Program-made: the position numbers and the translations under genes
Part shown: positions 61,961 to 64,000 of the stretch, one piece after another
Layout of the letters: every line of letters starts with the position of its first letter
How positions within the stretch are numbered: the stretch's first letter is position 1
Assembly: GCF_014168815.1 (NCBI RefSeq)
Contig: NZ_AP021972.1
Span: 1,116,001-1,180,000, forward strand
Direction of reading: 5' to 3'
Length of the DNA: 64,000 nt
Source: Klebsiella sp. WP3-W18-ESBL-02
Lineage (GTDB): Bacteria; Pseudomonadota; Gammaproteobacteria; Enterobacterales; Enterobacteriaceae
The notes under the pieces: model-generated
What the model saw: the letters and a program-made list of their open reading frames with translations, nothing else
What the model was told of the DNA's origin: nothing
Database searches by the model: none

Positions 61961-64000
61961 ATGCGTGCAAACGGTGTGCAGATCCGCATTTGCGGAAAAG
62001 TACAGGGCGTGGGCTTCCGGCCCTTTGTGTGGCAGCTGGCGCAGCAGCGCGGCTGCCTGGGCGATGTCTGTAATGACGGCGCGGGCGTACTGCTGCGCCT
62101 GTACGGCGATGAAGTCGATTTTATCGCCGCGCTGTACCAGCACTGTCCGCCGCTTGCACGCATCGACAGTACCCAGGTCGAGCCCTTTGCGTGGCCGACC
62201 TTACCCAGCGAATTTACTATCCGTCAGAGCGGCGCGGGGGCGATGAGCACGCAAATCGTGCCGGATGCCGCAACCTGTCCAGCCTGTCTGGCGGAAATGA
62301 ACGACCCGCAGCAGCGGCGCTACCGCTATCCGTTTATTAACTGCACCCACTGCGGGCCGCGCTTTACCATTATCAACGCCATGCCATATGACCGACCTTT
62401 CACGGTGATGGCGGCGTTTCCGCTTTGCCCGCAGTGCGCGGCGGAGTATCGCAACCCTTACGATCGGCGCTTTCACGCCCAGCCGGTGGCCTGCGCGGAA
62501 TGCGGGCCTTGGCTGACGTGGCACAGCGGCGACCAGCGCGAGCAGAAAGAGGCCGCGCTGACCGCCGCCATCGCGCTGCTGAAGGCCGGCGGCATCGTGG
62601 CGGTAAAGGGCATTGGCGGTTTTCATCTGGCCTGTGATGCCACAAACGGCGAGGCCGTAGCCCGACTGCGCGAACGAAAACGTCGCCCGGCGAAACCGCT
62701 GGCGGTGATGCTAGCAAACGCCGATGCGCTGCCGATGGATGCCCGCTCGCTGCTGCAAACGCCCGCCGCGCCGATTGTGCTGGTCGATAAAGCCCGCGTG
62801 GCGCAGCTTTGCGAGGCCATTGCGCCAGCGCTTGCCGAGGTGGGGGTGATGCTGCCCGCCAACCCACTTCAGCACCTGCTGATACAGGGCGCGGATCGCC
62901 CGCTGGTGATGACCTCCGGCAATCTGAGCGGCAAACCACCGGCGCTGAGTAACGCGCAGGCGCTGGCGGATCTGGCGGACATTGCCGACGGTTTTCTGCT
63001 GCACAACCGCGATATCGTGCAGCGTATGGATGACTCCGTGGTGCGTCAGAGCGGCGAAATGCTGCGCCGTTCACGTGGCTTTGTGCCGGACGCGCTGCCG
63101 CTGCCGCCGGGCTTTCGCGACGTGCCGCCCATGCTGTGTCTTGGCGCAGACATGAAAAATACTTTCTGCCTGGTGCGCGGTGACCAGGCGGTGGTGAGCC
63201 AGCACTTTGGCGATCTGACCGACGACGGCGTAGAAAGCCAGTGGCGGCAGGCGCTGGGCCTGATGCAGGCCATCTATGATTTTACGCCGCAGGCGGTTGT
63301 GGCTGACGCGCATGATGGCTACCGCTCGTCACACTGGGCCGAACACAGCCCGCTACCGGTACAGCGCGTGTTGCATCATCACGCGCATATTGCCGCCTGC
63401 CTGGCGGAGCACGACTGGCCGCTTGACGGCGGAGAAGTGATTGCGATGGCGCTCGATGGCATCGGCATGGGGGAAAACGGCGCGCTGTGGGGCGGCGAGT
63501 GCCTGCGCGTGAGCTACCGGGAATGCGAACATCTCGGCGGTCTGCCGCCGGTAGCGCTGCCGGGGGGCGATCTGGCGGCGAAGCAGCCGTGGCGTAACCT
63601 GCTGGCTCAATGCCTGGCGTTTGTGCCTGACTGGTTGTCTTTCAGCGAAACCCGGACTTTACAGCAACAAAACTGGCCGCTGCTGAAGCAGGCTATGGCG
63701 CGCGGGATCAATAGCCCGCAGGCCTCTTCCTGTGGCCGACTGTTTGACGCCGTGGCCTGCGCGCTGGGCTGTGCGCCGCAGACGCTGAGCTATGAAGGCG
63801 AAGCAGCATGCCGGCTTGAAGCGCTGGCCGCGGTCTGTGACGGCATTCGCCACCCGGTCACGATGCCGGTACGCGAGCGCTATCTCGATCTTGCGTCGTT
63901 CTGGGAAACCTGGCTGCGCTGGCAGGCGACGCCTGCACAAAAAGCGTGGGCGTTTCACGACACGCTGGCGCAGGGCATCGCCGAGCTGATGCGCCATCAC
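61961..64000 (+). CDS. hypF: Carbamoyltransferase HypF, 3' end outside the window
   Basis: Starts at ATG 61961, six bases after fdhF, and stays open to the window end (680 codons of about 750). Domains in order: acylphosphatase (KVQGVGFRPFVW), two zinc fingers (CPACLAEM...CTHCGPRF and CPQCAAEY...CAECGP), YrdC-like (VKGIGGFHLACDA) and Kae1-like (HHHAHIAACLAEH, SSCGRLFDAVACALG). Makes the carbamoyl group transferred to HypE for CN ligands. Because no stop codon lies in the window it is missed by simple ORF listing. Confidence 0.95.
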   Translation, partial: MRANGVQIRICGKVQGVGFRPFVWQLAQQRGCLGDVCNDGAGVLLRLYGDEVDFIAALYQHCPPLARIDSTQVEPFAWPTLPSEFTIRQSGAGAMSTQIVPDAATCPACLAEMNDPQQRRYRYPFINCTHCGPRFTIINAMPYDRPFTVMAAFPLCPQCAAEYRNPYDRRFHAQPVACAECGPWLTWHSGDQREQKEAALTAAIALLKAGGIVAVKGIGGFHLACDATNGEAVARLRERKRRPAKPLAVMLANADALPMDARSLLQTPAAPIVLVDKARVAQLCEAIAPALAEVGVMLPANPLQHLLIQGADRPLVMTSGNLSGKPPALSNAQALADLADIADGFLLHNRDIVQRMDDSVVRQSGEMLRRSRGFVPDALPLPPGFRDVPPMLCLGADMKNTFCLVRGDQAVVSQHFGDLTDDGVESQWRQALGLMQAIYDFTPQAVVADAHDGYRSSHWAEHSPLPVQRVLHHHAHIAACLAEHDWPLDGGEVIAMALDGIGMGENGALWGGECLRVSYRECEHLGGLPPVALPGGDLAAKQPWRNLLAQCLAFVPDWLSFSETRTLQQQNWPLLKQAMARGINSPQASSCGRLFDAVACALGCAPQTLSYEGEAACRLEALAAVCDGIRHPVTMPVRERYLDLASFWETWLRWQATPAQKAWAFHDTLAQGIAELMRHH

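Overview
The window is a chromosomal segment from an enterobacterium close to Escherichia, Citrobacter, Enterobacter, Klebsiella and Kluyvera. Evidence is the gene order ascB-ascF-ascG next to hycABCDEFGHI, hypABCDE, fhlA, ygbA and mutS (the E. coli order), REP palindromes of E. coli type, and near-identity of many proteins to their E. coli counterparts. A complete tna operon predicts an indole-positive organism. The species cannot be fixed from sequence alone.

Positions 1-895 hold the 5' part of mutS (minus strand). About 22.7 kb of AT-rich foreign DNA (about 839-23565) is integrated in the first codons of mutS. The direct repeat atactgctgcatcat lies at both ends, and the original mutS start is stranded at 23539-23601. 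The left end of the island gives mutS a new start and N-terminus. The island carries its own tyrosine integrase, a complete QatABCD anti-phage system, an HTH protein, two small membrane proteins, a DUF4238 gene broken by an IS3-family element, a four-gene recombinase operon resembling intA-tfp-intB-srap of strand-biased integrative elements (its first gene is broken by an IS5-family element and its third is frameshifted at a 13-A run), two lipoproteins, a zinc-ribbon protein, a MobC-relaxase pair, and an Ec48-like retron (ncRNA, reverse transcriptase, membrane effector). It reads as an integrative and mobilizable defence island, possibly made of nested elements.

From 23.6 kb the DNA is ordinary high-GC chromosome. 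It holds tnaCAB (tryptophanase and tryptophan permease with leader peptide and CRP site); hmuRSTUV (heme uptake, Fur-box promoter) divergent from a SelW-like gene; ygbA with an NsrR-like site; an AraC regulator divergent from a PhyH-type dioxygenase; pflDC (glycyl-radical enzyme and activase); a secreted alpha/beta-hydrolase; and a Mop-type molybdate/molybdopterin-binding protein.

From 40.8 kb to the end is the formate hydrogenlyase (FHL) regulon: fhlA, hypEDCBA, then divergently hycABCDEFGHI, then the ascBF/ascG beta-glucoside genes, then hydN-fdhF-hypF. FhlA with sigma-54 drives hyp, hyc and hydN promoters; FdhF oxidises formate, Hyc makes H2, Hyp proteins build the NiFe centre and HycI processes HycE. 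Three oddities stand out. fhlA has an in-frame amber codon between its sensor and AAA+ domains. hypD has an in-frame 24-bp tandem duplication in its cysteine-rich tail. FdhF has Cys at position 140 where the E. coli enzyme has selenocysteine. hypF runs off the window end.
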